Program-made: the position numbers and the translations under genes
Source: Bacilli bacterium
Lineage (GTDB): Bacteria; Bacillota_I; Bacilli_A; RF39; UBA660
Direction of reading: 5' to 3'
DNA: 64,000 nt
NCBI GenBank assembly: GCA_022009835.1
Contig: CP091726.1
Span: 558,001 to 622,000, forward strand
The notes under the pieces: model-generated
Databases searched by the model: none
Told to the model about the DNA's origin: nothing
Seen by the model: the letters and a program-made list of their open reading frames with translations, nothing else
Part shown: positions 11,357-20,387 of the stretch, one piece after another
Layout of the letters: every line of letters begins with the position of its first letter
How positions within the stretch are numbered: position 1 is the stretch's first letter

Positions 11357-11722
11357 ATGAAAGATTTAAAGAAAAAAGATGTGATAAAAGTTACTGTTAC
11401 TGGAGTACAAAAATATGGAGCTTTTGTTAACACTGAAGATGATAATTATGATGGATTAATTCATATATCCGAAATATCTTATGGTTATGTAAAAAAAATG
11501 TTAATGATTATCTAAAAAGTTGGTGATACGGTTTATGCTGAAGTAGTGGATGTAAATGATGATGATAAAGAACTTAAACTTAGCATAAAAGACATCGATT
11601 ATAAAAAAGATGGAACAAGGCTTAAAAGAATGGCTGAAACAAAAAGTGGGTTTAAACCACTTAAGGATAATCTTGATGAATGGATTAATCAAAAGATTAA
11701 AGAGATAACTGATAAAATGTAA
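11357..11722 (+). CDS. S1 RNA-binding domain protein (YugI/GSP13-like), frameshifted
   Basis: About 119 aa after joining frames. A single S1 OB-fold domain reads KVTVTGVQKYGAFV, then GLIHISEIS, VGDTVYAEVVDV and KELKLSIKDI, followed by a basic tail with LKDNLDEWI. Small S1 proteins of this type associate with ribosomes or RNA in Firmicutes. Frame breaks at A-runs near 11498 and 11512. A TATAAT at 11330 lies upstream of the ATG, and GAGGAAG is the RBS. It is separated from the tRNA operon only by that operon's promoter. Confidence 0.78.
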
Positions 11723-11750
11723 AAAAATAGAAAAAGTTTTTCTAAAACTC

Positions 11751-11780
11751 TTGACAAGTAGTACCAATAAATGATATAGT
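11751..11780 (+). promoter_or_regulatory. Promoter of the tRNA operon
   Basis: TTGACA and TATAGT separated by 18 bases, ending 20 bases before tRNA-Val. This is the closest match to the -35 consensus in the window, as expected for a tRNA operon. Confidence 0.8.
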
Positions 11781-11800
11781 ATTAAATGTCATGAGACAAT

Positions 11801-11877
11801 GGGCGATTAGCTCAGTTGGTTAGAGCACCTGCCTTACAAGCAGGGGGTCATAGGTTCGAGTCCTATATCGCCCACCA
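11801..11877 (+). tRNA. tRNA-Val (UAC)
   Basis: Acceptor GGGCGAT pairs with ATCGCCC. Anticodon arm CTGCC-TTACAA-GCAG reads UAC; T-loop GTTCGAGTC; encoded CCA. First gene of the tRNA operon. Confidence 0.96.
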
Positions 11878-11915
11878 TTGCCGAAATAGCTCAATTGGTA
11901 GAGCAACTGACTTGT

Positions 11916-12540
11916 GGGATAGAGCATTTTGCTTTTGAACTATCTTGCACCTCTATAGGGAAACTTATAGAGTGGACGTCGCTAATTCGGGGAAACCTTC
12001 ATAAGTGAGGTGGTTACTATGAATTGTTTATATTGCAGTAGACCTCTCAAAAGTTCTAAAAGCAAATATTGTAATAATGTTTGCCAGAACAATTATCAAT
12101 ATATTAAATATATAGATAATTGGAAAGAAGGAAAAATAGATGGATTAAAAGGAAAATATCAAATTTCAAATCACATACGACGTTATATGTATGAGAAATA
12201 CAATAATAAATGTGCAAAATGTGGTTGGAGTGAAAGAAATCCTTTTACTAATGTTATTCCTTTGGAAATAGAACATATTGATGGAAACTATTTAAACAAT
12301 AGAGAAAGTAATCTTACACTTTTATGTCCAAATTGTCATTCATTGACTGCAACTTATAAAGGTGCAAATCAAGGAAATGGTAGAAAGGATAGAAAAAGAT
12401 ACTCATTATATGGCAATCCCGAGCTAGGTAAATAATACCGAGTGTAGAGACTTTATACGACGAACCTAAGTTTGAAAATATGGTTAAGAGAAAGTCCAGA
12501 CTACAAACACTTTAGTGGTAGTGAAAGCTATAGTAGTATG
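11916..12540 (+). mobile_element. Group I intron (IC3-like) in the tRNA-Thr anticodon loop
   Basis: 625-nt self-splicing-type intron. The 5' exon ends in U and the intron ends in G, as group I splicing requires. A P2-like hairpin is CTCTATAG/TTATAGAG with loop GGAAAC; P3 is CGTCG (11977) with CGACG (12458); the P/J3-4 strand is AATTCGGGGAAACC; P7 is GACTTT (12449) with AAAGTC (12491); P8 is AACC/GGTT; S-strand AAGAGAAAGTCC. GTGTAGAGAC and GAACCTAAG resemble the tRNA intron of Azoarcus. A GCA at +9 to +11 could pair with the anticodon UGU as a minimal guide. An HNH gene fills the peripheral P6 region. Confidence 0.92.
12019..12435 (+). CDS. HNH homing endonuclease encoded inside the group I intron
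   Basis: 138 aa. An N-terminal Zn-ribbon-like part has CLYCSRPL and CNNVCQ; the HNH domain has CAKCGWSE, then the core LEIEHIDGNY, NRESNLTLLCPNC and HSLT. Such intron proteins cut intronless alleles of the host gene and so spread the intron. Start chosen at ATG 12019, with GAGGTGG 5 bases upstream, rather than the in-frame GTG at 12010. The gene ends at the conserved core strand (TAAATAATACCGAG), leaving the ribozyme core intact. It is uninterrupted, suggesting an active element. Confidence 0.9.
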   Translation: MNCLYCSRPLKSSKSKYCNNVCQNNYQYIKYIDNWKEGKIDGLKGKYQISNHIRRYMYEKYNNKCAKCGWSERNPFTNVIPLEIEHIDGNYLNNRESNLTLLCPNCHSLTATYKGANQGNGRKDRKRYSLYGNPELGK

Positions 12541-12586
12541 AATCAGTAGGTTACGGGTTCAATTCCTGTTTTCGGCACCATTTTTT

Positions 12587-12670
12587 GGAGGGATAGCGAA
12601 GTGGTCAAACGCGGCAGACTGTAAATCTGTTCCTTCGGGTTCCATGGTTCAAATCCATGTCCCTCCACCA
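12587..12670 (+). tRNA. tRNA-Tyr (GUA)
   Basis: 84 nt including CCA, with a long variable arm (TTCCTTCGGGTT) typical of bacterial tRNA-Tyr. Acceptor GGAGGGA/TCCCTCC; anticodon arm CAGA-CTGTAAA-TCTG. Confidence 0.96.
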
Positions 12671-12692
12671 CTTTTTTTGTTTGGTTATTGAT

Positions 12693-12767
12693 TGCCCCGT
12701 AGCCAAGCGGTAAGGCACCACACTTTGACTGTGGCATTCGTTAGTTCGAATCTAGCCGGGGCAACCA
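12693..12767 (+). tRNA. tRNA-Gln (UUG)
   Basis: Acceptor TGCCCCG/CGGGGCA; anticodon loop CTTTGAC gives UUG; T-arm GTTCGAATC; encoded CCA. Confidence 0.95.
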
Positions 12768-12775
12768 AATATTGT

Positions 12776-12851
12776 GCTTCGTTAGCTCAGTCGGTAGAGC
12801 ATTTGACTTTTAATCAAAGGGTCTGGAGTTCGAATCTCCAACGAGGCACCA
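12776..12851 (+). tRNA. tRNA-Lys (UUU)
   Basis: Acceptor GCTTCGT pairs with ACGAGGC; anticodon arm TTGA-CTTTTAA-TCAA gives UUU; encoded CCA. Last gene of the operon. Confidence 0.95.
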
Positions 12852-12864
12852 TTTAGAAGTTAAG

Positions 12865-12897
12865 CAAATTCTTATAATATAAGGATTTGTTTTTTTA
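12865..12897 (+). terminator. Terminator of the tRNA operon
   Basis: CAAATTCTTAT pairs with ATAAGGATTTG over a 3-base loop, followed by eight T. Confidence 0.88.
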
Positions 12898-12943
12898 ATA
12901 TTTTTTTGTTAAAAAAATTATATTTATATTATGAGACAAAAAT

Positions 12944-13883
12944 TTAATATCTTGTTTTTTTAAGCCAGTCTACAGATGGTATATCATAATATTTATTTAG
13001 ATATAAGGATAAATTATATAAATAATCTTCATATTCATTAATTCTACTGATAATGGGTGTTAGTTCTTTTTTTCTTCATTTTTCTCCACGAAGTATTTTT
13101 ATCATATAATTTGAAGTAATAACTAGGGTATAATACTCTAGCATATAATACTCTTATGCCATATAGGGAATATCTATTATAGAAAAAATATTCATCTAGT
13201 TCTTTGAAGATATCTTTGTTATTGTTAAAAAAAGATAATTTGATATATTCTGCTAAATCTCTTGCTTTATGATCGAAGATAATATTTAGGGGATCAAATA
13301 AAGAATGATTTAGGTTATTATGGGCTAATACCATATTATCACTATTTTCTTTTTTTACTTCTTTTTTAGTATTTACAAGATATGAGATGGCATTTTCAGC
13401 CATACCTATATAATAATCAAGACTTTCTCTAATTAGAGGATATTTTTTCGTTTTTGTCCAATTTGCATTTCGTAGTAGTCAATCATATTACCCCATAATA
13501 TTTCCCAGTTATTTCTTTTCTAAGGTTTTTTTGTTTCTGGTACTTTAATATTAGATAAGTTAGAAATAGTAGGTAATACTTTATTGCTGTAAATTAGATC
13601 CTCTATTGATGTTTTATTATTTATTAGAGTGAGAATATATAAGTTATTGTTATATTCAGTAAGAATTTCATTATATTTATTTAATATAATTTTATCTATT
13701 AAAAATAATAGCACTTAAATAATTATTTAAATTATAAATATCTTTTTATTAGATTAATATTATTAAAAAAATATTCTAAAACAGTATTTATTTCCATTAC
13801 TAGAAAAAAAATACAAATTATCATTTTGTTTTATTATATTTTCAATAGTTATATTGTAGTAGTAATTAATAATATTTTTCCAT
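12944..13883 (-). CDS. YutH-like spore-coat protein (CotS family kinase fold), frameshifted
   Basis: Broken by at least five A/T-run lesions, but the stitched protein of about 310 aa reads like Bacillus YutH: an N-terminal part with FSSNGNKYCFR, a helix with WGNMIDYYEMQ, then IGMAENAISYLVNT, DHKARDLAEYIK and a C-terminal IPSVDWLKK. YutH and CotS have an aminoglycoside-phosphotransferase-like fold and are associated with the spore coat; catalytic function is not established. Start at ATG 13883 preceded by GGTGAGGG. Divergent from pgk. With spo0A and a ylbJ-like gene this suggests a sporulation background. Recognition is by motif pattern only. Confidence 0.6.
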
Positions 13884-13980
13884 AATATCCCTCACCATAT
13901 TTTTATTAAATAAAAAAATAAAATATAGACTAATAATTTTTAATTGTGATAGAATTATAATTGAGGAGAAAAGGAAAAAA

Positions 13981-15154
13981 ATGAAAAAAACGATACAGGA
14001 TTTTTGATTTAGATGGAAAGAAAGTAATAATAAGATGTGATTTTTAATGTTCCAATGAATAATGGTAAGATAGAAGATGCTACTAGAATAGTGGCAAGTC
14101 TTCGTACAATTAAATATGCTTTAAGAAATAATGCTAAAGTAATTTTTATTATCACATTTAGGTAAGGTAAAGACAGAAGAAGATAAAATAAGTAATAGTC
14201 TTTATCCGGTAGCGGAAAAAAATTATCTTCTTATTTGGATAAGCAAGTGTTATTTTCACCAGATACAAGAAGTTCTAAGTTAACAGAAATGGTAGATAAT
14301 TTAAAAGATGGTGATGTTCTTTTGATAGAGAATACAAGATTTGAAGATGTTCCAGATAAAAAAGAAACTAATTGTGATGAAAAGTTATCTAAATATTGGG
14401 CTTCTTTGGGAGATATTTTTATTAATGATGCTTATGGTACTTGTCATAGAGCTCATGCTTCAGTAGTAGGAATACCAAAATATTTACCTAGTGGTGTTGG
14501 CTTTTTGGTTGAAAAAGAAGTTCAAAAATTAGATAATATTTTAAAGAGTGATACGCATCCTTTTGTAGCGATACTTGGTGGTAAAAAGGTAGATGATAAG
14601 ATATCTTTAACGCAATCTTTATTGGAAAAATGTGATAAATTACTTATAGGTGGAGCAATGTCATTTACTTTTTTAAAGGCTTTGGGATATAATACGGGGT
14701 CTTCAATTGTAAGTGATGATTATGTTGAATTTGCTAAAGAGATGATTAATAAGTATGAAGATAAAATTGTATTACCAGTAGATTTTGTTCTTGAGACCAC
14801 TACTAAAGATATTAAAGATTTTTAGTGATGGTGATATTGGTTATGATATTGGTTCTAAAAAGTATTAAATTATTTGAAAAAGAATTAGATTCCGCTAGAA
14901 GAGTTATTATAAATGGACCGATGGGGTTATTTGAAGATGTTAAATATCAAAATGGTACTAAAAAGTATCTTTAAGTATTTAGATAAAAAAATAAGATAAA
15001 GACTTTAATAGGTGGAGGAGATAGTGCTGCTGCGGTTAATAAATTAGGTTTTGATGATGCCTTCTATCATGTTTCAACTGGTGGTGGGGCTACTATTAAA
15101 TATATTGAAAAGGGGTCATTAGTGGGCATTGATGCTATCGAAGATAAGAGTTAA
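13981..15154 (+). CDS. pgk: Phosphoglycerate kinase, frameshifted
   Basis: Glycolytic enzyme forming ATP and 3-phosphoglycerate from 1,3-bisphosphoglycerate. About 390 aa when joined, the usual length. Motifs: KKVIIRCDFNVPM, FLSHLGKVK, LLIENTRFE, NDAYGTCHRAHAS, VGFLVEKE, AILGGKKVDDK, LIGGAMSFTFL, a hinge with INGPMG, and the C-terminal GGGDSAAAV and STGGGA. Breaks near 14005, 14040, 14150, 14220, 14820, 14860 and 14975 all lie in A/T runs; for an essential enzyme with every motif conserved, sequence error is far more likely than decay. Followed directly by tpiA. Confidence 0.9.
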
Positions 15155-15286
15155 CTACTAGTAATCAATGTTATAAATGGAGTGTTAAAAATATATACAA
15201 AATTAATAATAGACAAAAAAATTAATAAAAGTATATAATTAGATTTACCTGTGTAATATAATTATATACTAGAAAGAGGAGTAGAA

Positions 15287-15994
15287 ATGAAAAAGTTAAT
15301 AGTATTAAATCATAAAATGAGTTTGATATATGATGATTTATATAATTATATTGAGAGGTTAAATAATATTGATACTGATAATGATATTATTGTATGTCCA
15401 TCTAATATTTATTTAGAGGCTTTTTATAAATAATTCTGATTGGTCAGTTGGTACTCAAAATATTAATTATAATACTGATTATAAACATACAGGAGAGATA
15501 TCTACTGATCAATTAAAATCTTTAGGTATTGAGTATAGTTTGATTGGTCATTATGAAAGGGTAAGGGATTTTAATGAGAATCCTACTATTGTTAATAGTA
15601 AGTTAATAGCAGCACTAGATGCTAATATTTTTCCTATTCTTTGTTTTGGAGAAGGAATAGAGGATGATTATAGAGAATCTTTACCTAGAATGTTAGATAG
15701 ATATTTAAAAAGATATTAATAATATAGAGTTTATTATTTTTGCTTATGAACCAATATATGCTATAGGTACAGGAACATTACCTACTACTGAGAAGATAGA
15801 AGAAGTTACATCTTTTATTGGTAAGTATTTAGAAGATAAATATCATAAGAAGCCAGTTTTATTATATGGTGGTTCAATAGATGATAGTAATATAAAAGAT
15901 ATTATTAATATTCCTACTATTGATGGTGTTTTTATTAGGAGATATATCGTCAGATATTAGAGTAGTAGAGAAAGTAGTAGAAGAGATTAATTAA
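15287..15994 (+). CDS. tpiA: Triosephosphate isomerase, frameshifted
   Basis: Interconverts dihydroxyacetone phosphate and glyceraldehyde-3-phosphate. About 235 aa when joined. Catalytic residues are visible: Lys in LNHKMS, His in IGHYERV (electrophile), Glu in AYEPIYAIGTG (base). The phosphate loop LLYGGSI and IGDISSD follow. The N-terminal NHK replaces the common NWK, and the protein is somewhat divergent and short. Breaks near 15430, 15710 and 15940 are in T/A runs. RBS AGAGGAG. It sits after pgk with 132 bases containing its own TATAAT-like sequence. Confidence 0.9.
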
Positions 15995-16010
15995 AAAAAT
16001 TAGTAATAAA

Positions 16011-16043
16011 ATGGAGAAGTATGTAGATATTTCTCTATTTTTA
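16011..16043 (+). terminator. Probable terminator after tpiA
   Basis: Imperfect GGAGAA/TTTCTC hairpin followed by a T-run. Weak. Confidence 0.4.
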
Positions 16044-16060
16044 ATTATAATGGAGTATAA

Positions 16061-16094
16061 TTCGACATATTTTGCTTTATTAATGTAGTACAAT
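16061..16094 (+). promoter_or_regulatory. Spo0A box and promoter upstream of spo0A
   Basis: TTCGACA (16061-16067) is the exact reverse complement of the Spo0A-box core TGTCGAA. It lies 21 bases before a TACAAT -10-like hexamer (16089-16094) and overlaps where the -35 would be, the usual position for Spo0A activation. This predicts autoregulation. The -35 itself is poor. Confidence 0.55.
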
Positions 16095-16121
16095 TTTGTT
16101 GTAAGAAAGAAGGGAAGAAAA

Positions 16122-16886
16122 ATGAATAAAATTAAAGTACTAATGATTGACGATAATGTTAATCTAATTGAGATGGTAGAAGATTATTTTGAGGATAATC
16201 AAGGAATTGAAATTGTAGGTAAGGCATTTGATGGTAATGAAGGATTAAAGATAATCAAAGAAGGACAACTAAAATATGATTTAATTATACTTGATTTAAT
16301 AATGCCTAATAAGGATGGTTTAGGGGTATTAAAGGAACTTAAAGCTTTGGATATGCATCCAAATATTATTGTGGCTACTTCGTATAATGCTCCTGATACG
16401 ATAAGAAAAGTAAGTGAATATGGGGTTAATTATTATATATTGAAGCCTTTTTCAATAGCAGAGTTAGAGGATAAGATATTAGATACTTTTAAGACTAGTG
16501 AGAAGAAGACTATTAATTTACTTAATAATAATCTTCAGATATCAATAAGTAGAATGCTTCATGAACTTGGGATGCCTTCTCATATAAAGGGTTATCAGTA
16601 TATAAGAGAGGCTATTTCGATGGTATATGATAATCCGGAAATTGTTGGTGGTATAACTAAAGAATTATATCCTGAATTGGCTACTAAATTTGATACTACT
16701 GTATCTAGAGTAGAAAGGGCTATTAGACATGCTATTGAGGTATCTTGGAATAGAGGTGATTGGGATCTTATGGAAGATGTATTTGGTCATAGTGTTGATA
16801 TTGATAAGGCTAAACCTACTAATTCTGAATTTATTGTTACAGTAGCAGATAAGTTAAGATTGGAGTTTGTTAAACAAAGGGCTTAA
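16122..16886 (+). CDS. spo0A: Sporulation transcription factor Spo0A
   Basis: Response regulator that controls entry into sporulation. 254 aa, intact. The receiver domain (1-125) has the acidic pair in MIDDN, phospho-acceptor Asp in LIILDLIMP, the conserved Thr/Ser position in VATSYN, and Lys in ILKPFS. The C-terminal DNA-binding domain is highly characteristic: LHELGMPSHIKGYQY, LYPELATKF, TTVSRVERAIRHAIE and KPTNSEFIV. RBS AAGAAGGGAAG. It stands alone between two terminators and has a Spo0A-box upstream. The best evidence in the window for a spore-forming ancestry. Confidence 0.95.
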   Translation: MNKIKVLMIDDNVNLIEMVEDYFEDNQGIEIVGKAFDGNEGLKIIKEGQLKYDLIILDLIMPNKDGLGVLKELKALDMHPNIIVATSYNAPDTIRKVSEYGVNYYILKPFSIAELEDKILDTFKTSEKKTINLLNNNLQISISRMLHELGMPSHIKGYQYIREAISMVYDNPEIVGGITKELYPELATKFDTTVSRVERAIRHAIEVSWNRGDWDLMEDVFGHSVDIDKAKPTNSEFIVTVADKLRLEFVKQRA

Positions 16887-16907
16887 TTATTTATATTCTA
16901 TTATGTT

Positions 16908-16939
16908 CACTGTAAGCTATAATCTTACAGTGTTCTTTT
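16908..16939 (+). terminator. Terminator of spo0A
   Basis: CACTGTAAG pairs with CTTACAGTG over CTATAAT, then TTCTTTT. Confidence 0.88.
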
Positions 16940-17012
16940 AATATATAAATAATTTAAAAATACTATTCTTTTTTCCTAAAATATGGTATATTATATTTAG
17001 TAGGAGGAAATC

Positions 17013-18027
17013 ATGAATGATATTGAAAAACAAATAGAAGGGATAGAGGAACCTAATAAGGAGGAGATTAAGATTAAACCAAATAGAAATATGGATAAGA
17101 AGAAGTTAACTTATATTTTATTAGGTATATTAGTGTTAGTTATAATTGGGGCTGTTATTTATTTAGTAATTATTAATAAAGATAATAATAATGATAAACC
17201 TAATAATAATGATAATAATCAAGTAGAAGATAAAGATAAGGATAATGATAAACAGACAGAAAATTTATTATCTTATGTATCTTGTGAAGGTAATACAGCA
17301 CTTCTTAATGTTAGAAATAGTACTAGTGGTGATATTATTGATGGTTTATCATGTTATCAAACAGTTAAAATAGAAGAAGAATTAGATGGAACAGAGGCTT
17401 GTGATAAATGGTATAAAATAAGTTATCAGAAAAGAGGTAATAATTATACTGGATATGCTTGTGGTACTTATATTAAAAAGAATGTAGTAAAAGAAAGTGA
17501 ACTTACTAAAGTTAAGAGTTTAATTGATAAGGCTAATGACTACTACGAAACAACAGCATTAAAGCCATACTGTGGTAAGACTACAGATGAACAAGAGGTA
17601 GAGTTTAAGGGTGATGATGGCTCTTCTATTAAATTAAAATATGTTAAGTCAGAGTATAGTAGTGTTGATGAAATAAAAGATTATGTAGCTACTTTTGCTG
17701 ATCCATCTTTATTTAAATTAGAACTTAAGTTATCTGATATTAATAATCCAAAAACAATATGATAATTATTATGAAATAGCAGGAGATCTTTATTGTAGAG
17801 ATTATTCTGGTAAGGGATGGCTTTCTTATTATACTGGTAATTATAATGTTGAAATATTATCAAATATTAATAATAAGATAGAGGCTAATATTTCTTATGA
17901 ATATTTAAATGAAGATACTAAATGTGATTTAAAAGAGTTATCTAAATGTTCTAATTCTAACTTTAATTATGAAATAGGTAAAGTAACTATTCAAAATGAT
18001 AAAATAATTAAAAATGGATTTCCATAA
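17013..18027 (+). CDS. Membrane-anchored protein with bacterial SH3-like domain, frameshifted
   Basis: About 337 aa. A cytosolic charged N-terminus (1-30), one membrane helix (about 33-55, LLGILVLVIIGAVIYLV), an Asp/Asn/Lys-rich linker, then an SH3b-like domain with ALLNVRN, VKIEEEL, DKWYKISY and YACGTYIKK, and a C-terminal domain with DNYYEIAGDLYC and KGWLSYY. Several Cys suggest extracellular disulfides. One break near 17755 in a short A-run. SH3b domains often bind peptidoglycan; that role here is inference. RBS TAGGAGG. Confidence 0.6.
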
Positions 18028-18040
18028 ATAACTTTATATA

Positions 18041-18080
18041 ATATCTTAGTAAGTATAAAAATCTTACTAGGTATTTTTTT
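18041..18080 (+). terminator. Terminator
   Basis: ATATCTTAGTAAG pairs with CTTACTAGGTAT, followed by a T-run. Confidence 0.88.
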
Positions 18081-18230
18081 GTTTTTTTATATTTTTAAAT
18101 AAATTATGTTGTATTAAATTAATATAGGGTAATTGTTGATAGATAGTAAGAAATCAATTTATTTGAATAATGCTATTGATAAATACTTAATTTTTATGTT
18201 ATCATTTGTATGTAAGGTAGGAGATAAGAT

Positions 18231-19804
18231 ATGAAAGATTATACAAAGAGGCAAAAAAATATTAATAGTACTAGGAGTATCTCTATTTATTTTAATAGGA
18301 TCAGGACTTTCTTATGCTGCTTTAACATGGGCTACATCTAATCCTATTAATATAGGACTAACAAGTGGCTGTTTTGAAATAAACTATACACCAGGAGGAG
18401 CAATAAATAATGCTAATGTAGAAGTAATGGATGAGAGTACATTAATAAATGGAAGTAAATTTACTATAACAGATGGTATAGCCCTTACTTATGCTAATAT
18501 AGGTATTAAAAGTACATGTAAGATAGAAGGATATGGTTCATTATATTTAAATGTAACTAATCTATCTAATGCCTTTTCTACTGGAAGTAGTAAAGGCTCA
18601 CTAAAGTATGCTATACTTAATAATACTAGTAGTGTAAGTACACCTTCAGTATCTAGTTTAAAAGGCCAATCATTTGATATAGTAAAAACAGGTACTATAA
18701 CTAGTACAGGTACAGTAAATATATTAACTAAACAATTATCTAATACATCACAATATAAATATTTAATAGTATTCTATATAGATGGCTCAAAGATAGGTAA
18801 TGATGTAATTGGAGCATCATTTACAGGTAATATAAGTGCTGATGCTCATCAAGGAAAATTAGATCTTGCTAAAGAGACATTAAATTATTTAAAAAGGTTT
18901 AAATAGTACAATAACTCTTGTTAATGATACACCAGACTTTACTAAAACAAGTGTAGCTGATAATACAAATGGTATATATAGTGCTATAGATGATTTAGGT
19001 ACTAGTTATTATTTTAGAGGAAATGTAACAAATAACTATGTAAAATTTGCTAATAAATACTGGAGAATAATAAGAATAAATGGTGATGGTTCTATTAGAA
19101 TGATATATGCTGGTACTAGTGCTCATGCAAATGGATATGATGATTCTGGTACAAAAGATATGAGTATTGGTACTTCAGCATTTAATTTAAGTTATAATGA
19201 TAATACATATGTAGGATATATGTATGGAACTGCTGGTGCAACAACATATGCAAACACACATAGTAATACAACTAATAGTACTATAAAAACAAAATTAGAT
19301 TCATGGTATGATACAAATATTGTAAATACTGGAAATGAAGGGTATATTGCTGATGCAATATATTGTAATGATAGAAGTGTATCATCAGGTACAGGTATCG
19401 GAACAACAGTAACACATTATGCAGCAAAAATAAGAAGAAATAATGGAAAACCAACATTAAAGTGCACTAATAATAGTGATAAATTTACAAAGAGTACAAC
19501 AATAGGAAATGGAAAACTAACCAAAATGATGGGACTAATTACAAGTGATGAAGTAGTGTATGCAGGTGGAACAACTTCTAATAATCAAGAATATTATTTA
19601 TATTCAGGATTTTGGTATTGGACTATGGCACCATATTCGTTCTCGTCCGGTAATGCTAGTGTCTATGATGTGAATAGCGGTGGCAATCTCAGCAACGGCG
19701 ATGTTGGTGTTACTTCCGGCGCCGTCCGCCCGGTAGTTTCTCTTAAATCTGATGCTATATCAGGAGGAAGTGGAACAGCAGAAAGTCCATTCCTTGTTGG
19801 ATAG
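18231..19804 (+). CDS. Secreted surface protein with DGR-type C-terminal variable domain (VR1), frameshifted
   Basis: About 522 aa. The N-terminus has a membrane/signal segment (LGVSLFILIGSGLSYAALTW), then a beta-rich domain, then a region with YYFRGNVTNNYVKFANKYW and RIIRINGDGSIRM. The C-terminal 50 residues read WYWTMAPYSF then NASVYDV and AVRPVVSLKS, a C-type-lectin/FGE-like fold of the kind used as a DGR target. Base use changes abruptly here: 19640-19745 is much more G+C-rich than the rest. Breaks near 18255 and 18895 are in A-runs. RBS TAGGAG. Same architecture as the gene at 45111. The ligand is unknown. Confidence 0.7.
19630..19746 (+). repeat. Candidate DGR variable region VR1
   Basis: G+C-rich cassette at the 3' end of the surface gene. 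It shares short blocks with the template repeat at 20005 (TCCGG-AATGC, GTGAAT, GGCAAT) but differs at many non-adenine sites, so it is related to, not copied from, that template. Confidence 0.5.
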
Positions 19805-19808
19805 AAAG

Positions 19809-19933
19809 CAAGATATGTATCTTGAATCTGAATAAGCCCAGTGAAACTCTTTTCACTGGGCAGGCAAGATATGTTCGGTAGTGGATGAAGTACAGATATG
19901 GAGTCGTGGTATGGTTATTCGCCGTAAGGCGAA
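19809..19933 (+). promoter_or_regulatory. Three hairpins downstream of VR1
   Basis: CAAGATA/TATCTTG (19809-19824); GCCCAGTGAAA/TTTCACTGGGC with 4-base loop CTCT (19836-19861, perfect 11 bp); TTCGCC/GGCGAA with loop GTAA (19918-19933). DGR targets commonly carry a short-loop hairpin/cruciform 3' of the variable region. The middle one could alternatively act in termination, but no T-run follows it. Confidence 0.55.
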
Positions 19934-20004
19934 AAATTAAAAATTGAAAAAATGGTATTAACACTTTGTGTGTTTAATATAGGGTAACTTCCATAATAGC
20001 CAGT

Positions 20005-20107
20005 ACCCCGAATTCCGGCAATGCGAACAATGCGTGGAATGTGAATTTGTCGGGCAATGTCAACAACAACAACACTTCTAATTCAAACGGGGTCGCGCCA
20101 GCCCTTT
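20005..20107 (+). mobile_element. Candidate DGR template repeat (TR)
   Basis: Non-coding (stops in all frames just upstream) but translates in one frame to a scaffold whose variable positions are nearly all Asn: TPNSGNANNAWNVN then LSGNVNNNN and GVAPAL. AAY codons at mutable positions are a DGR template signature. It aligns with VR2 at 46404-46509; in the first 69 bases 16 of 23 template A differ versus 4 of 46 non-A. The 3' anchor GCGCCAG-CCTTT is shared. The segment is G+C-rich against an AT-rich background. The 3' third aligns less well (one codon shorter). Confidence 0.8.
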
Positions 20108-20297
20108 AAGTAGCGGGCCTCTATTAGGTTAAGACTTAATAGACAGAGTTTTAAAGGACAGAAGTTATCCTAGAGATTTATCTCTAAAAGATAAGCTATA
20201 GATGGATTATGTCTACGGGCATACCTATAACTATAGTGAGTTTTATTAGTATAGTTTATTTATACTAATTAGTTTGATATTAATTATTTATAAAAGT
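20108..20297 (+). ncRNA. Structured RNA downstream of the template repeat
   Basis: No gene. Contains hairpins CTATTA/TAATAG, TAGAGAT/ATCTCTA and paired CTATAG blocks. DGR template RNAs extend into a structured spacer that primes cDNA synthesis; this segment fits that place, but the role is inferred. Confidence 0.5.
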
Positions 20298-20364
20298 GCT
20301 AGTATAGGCTTTTATAGAAAAAAACTAATTAGTTTTTTTCTATATGCTTTATACTAGCTTTTTG
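20298..20364 (+). terminator. Long hairpin terminator with A/T palindrome
   Basis: GCTAGTATA pairs with TATACTAGC around a perfect 24-base palindrome centred on CTAATTAG (20317-20340), followed by five T. Probably ends the template RNA. Confidence 0.75.
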
Positions 20365-20387
20365 TTATGTGGAGGTATAGCATTAGT

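Larger units (their letters stand above)
11880..12580 (+). tRNA. tRNA-Thr (UGU), interrupted by a group I intron
   Basis: Exon 1 is 11880-11915 and exon 2 is 12541-12580. Joined, they give a regular 76-nt tRNA with encoded CCA. The acceptor GCCGAAA pairs with TTTCGGC, the D-arm is GCTC/GAGC, the anticodon stem ACTGA/TCAGT encloses the loop CTTGTAA, and the T-loop is GTTCAATTC. Counting from G1, exon 1 is exactly 36 nt, so the break is between U36 and A37, immediately 3' of the anticodon. Without splicing this tRNA cannot function. No other tRNA-Thr is in the window. Confidence 0.93.

Noticed and set aside
11880..12580. Two unrelated tRNA fragments flanking an HNH gene
   Set aside because: The halves join to a complete tRNA-Thr and the intervening sequence has the full group I core.
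20005..20107. Third VR in a decayed gene instead of a template
   Set aside because: Asn codons occupy nearly all variable positions, and upstream sequence is closed by stops in all frames; a decayed VR would show mixed residues.
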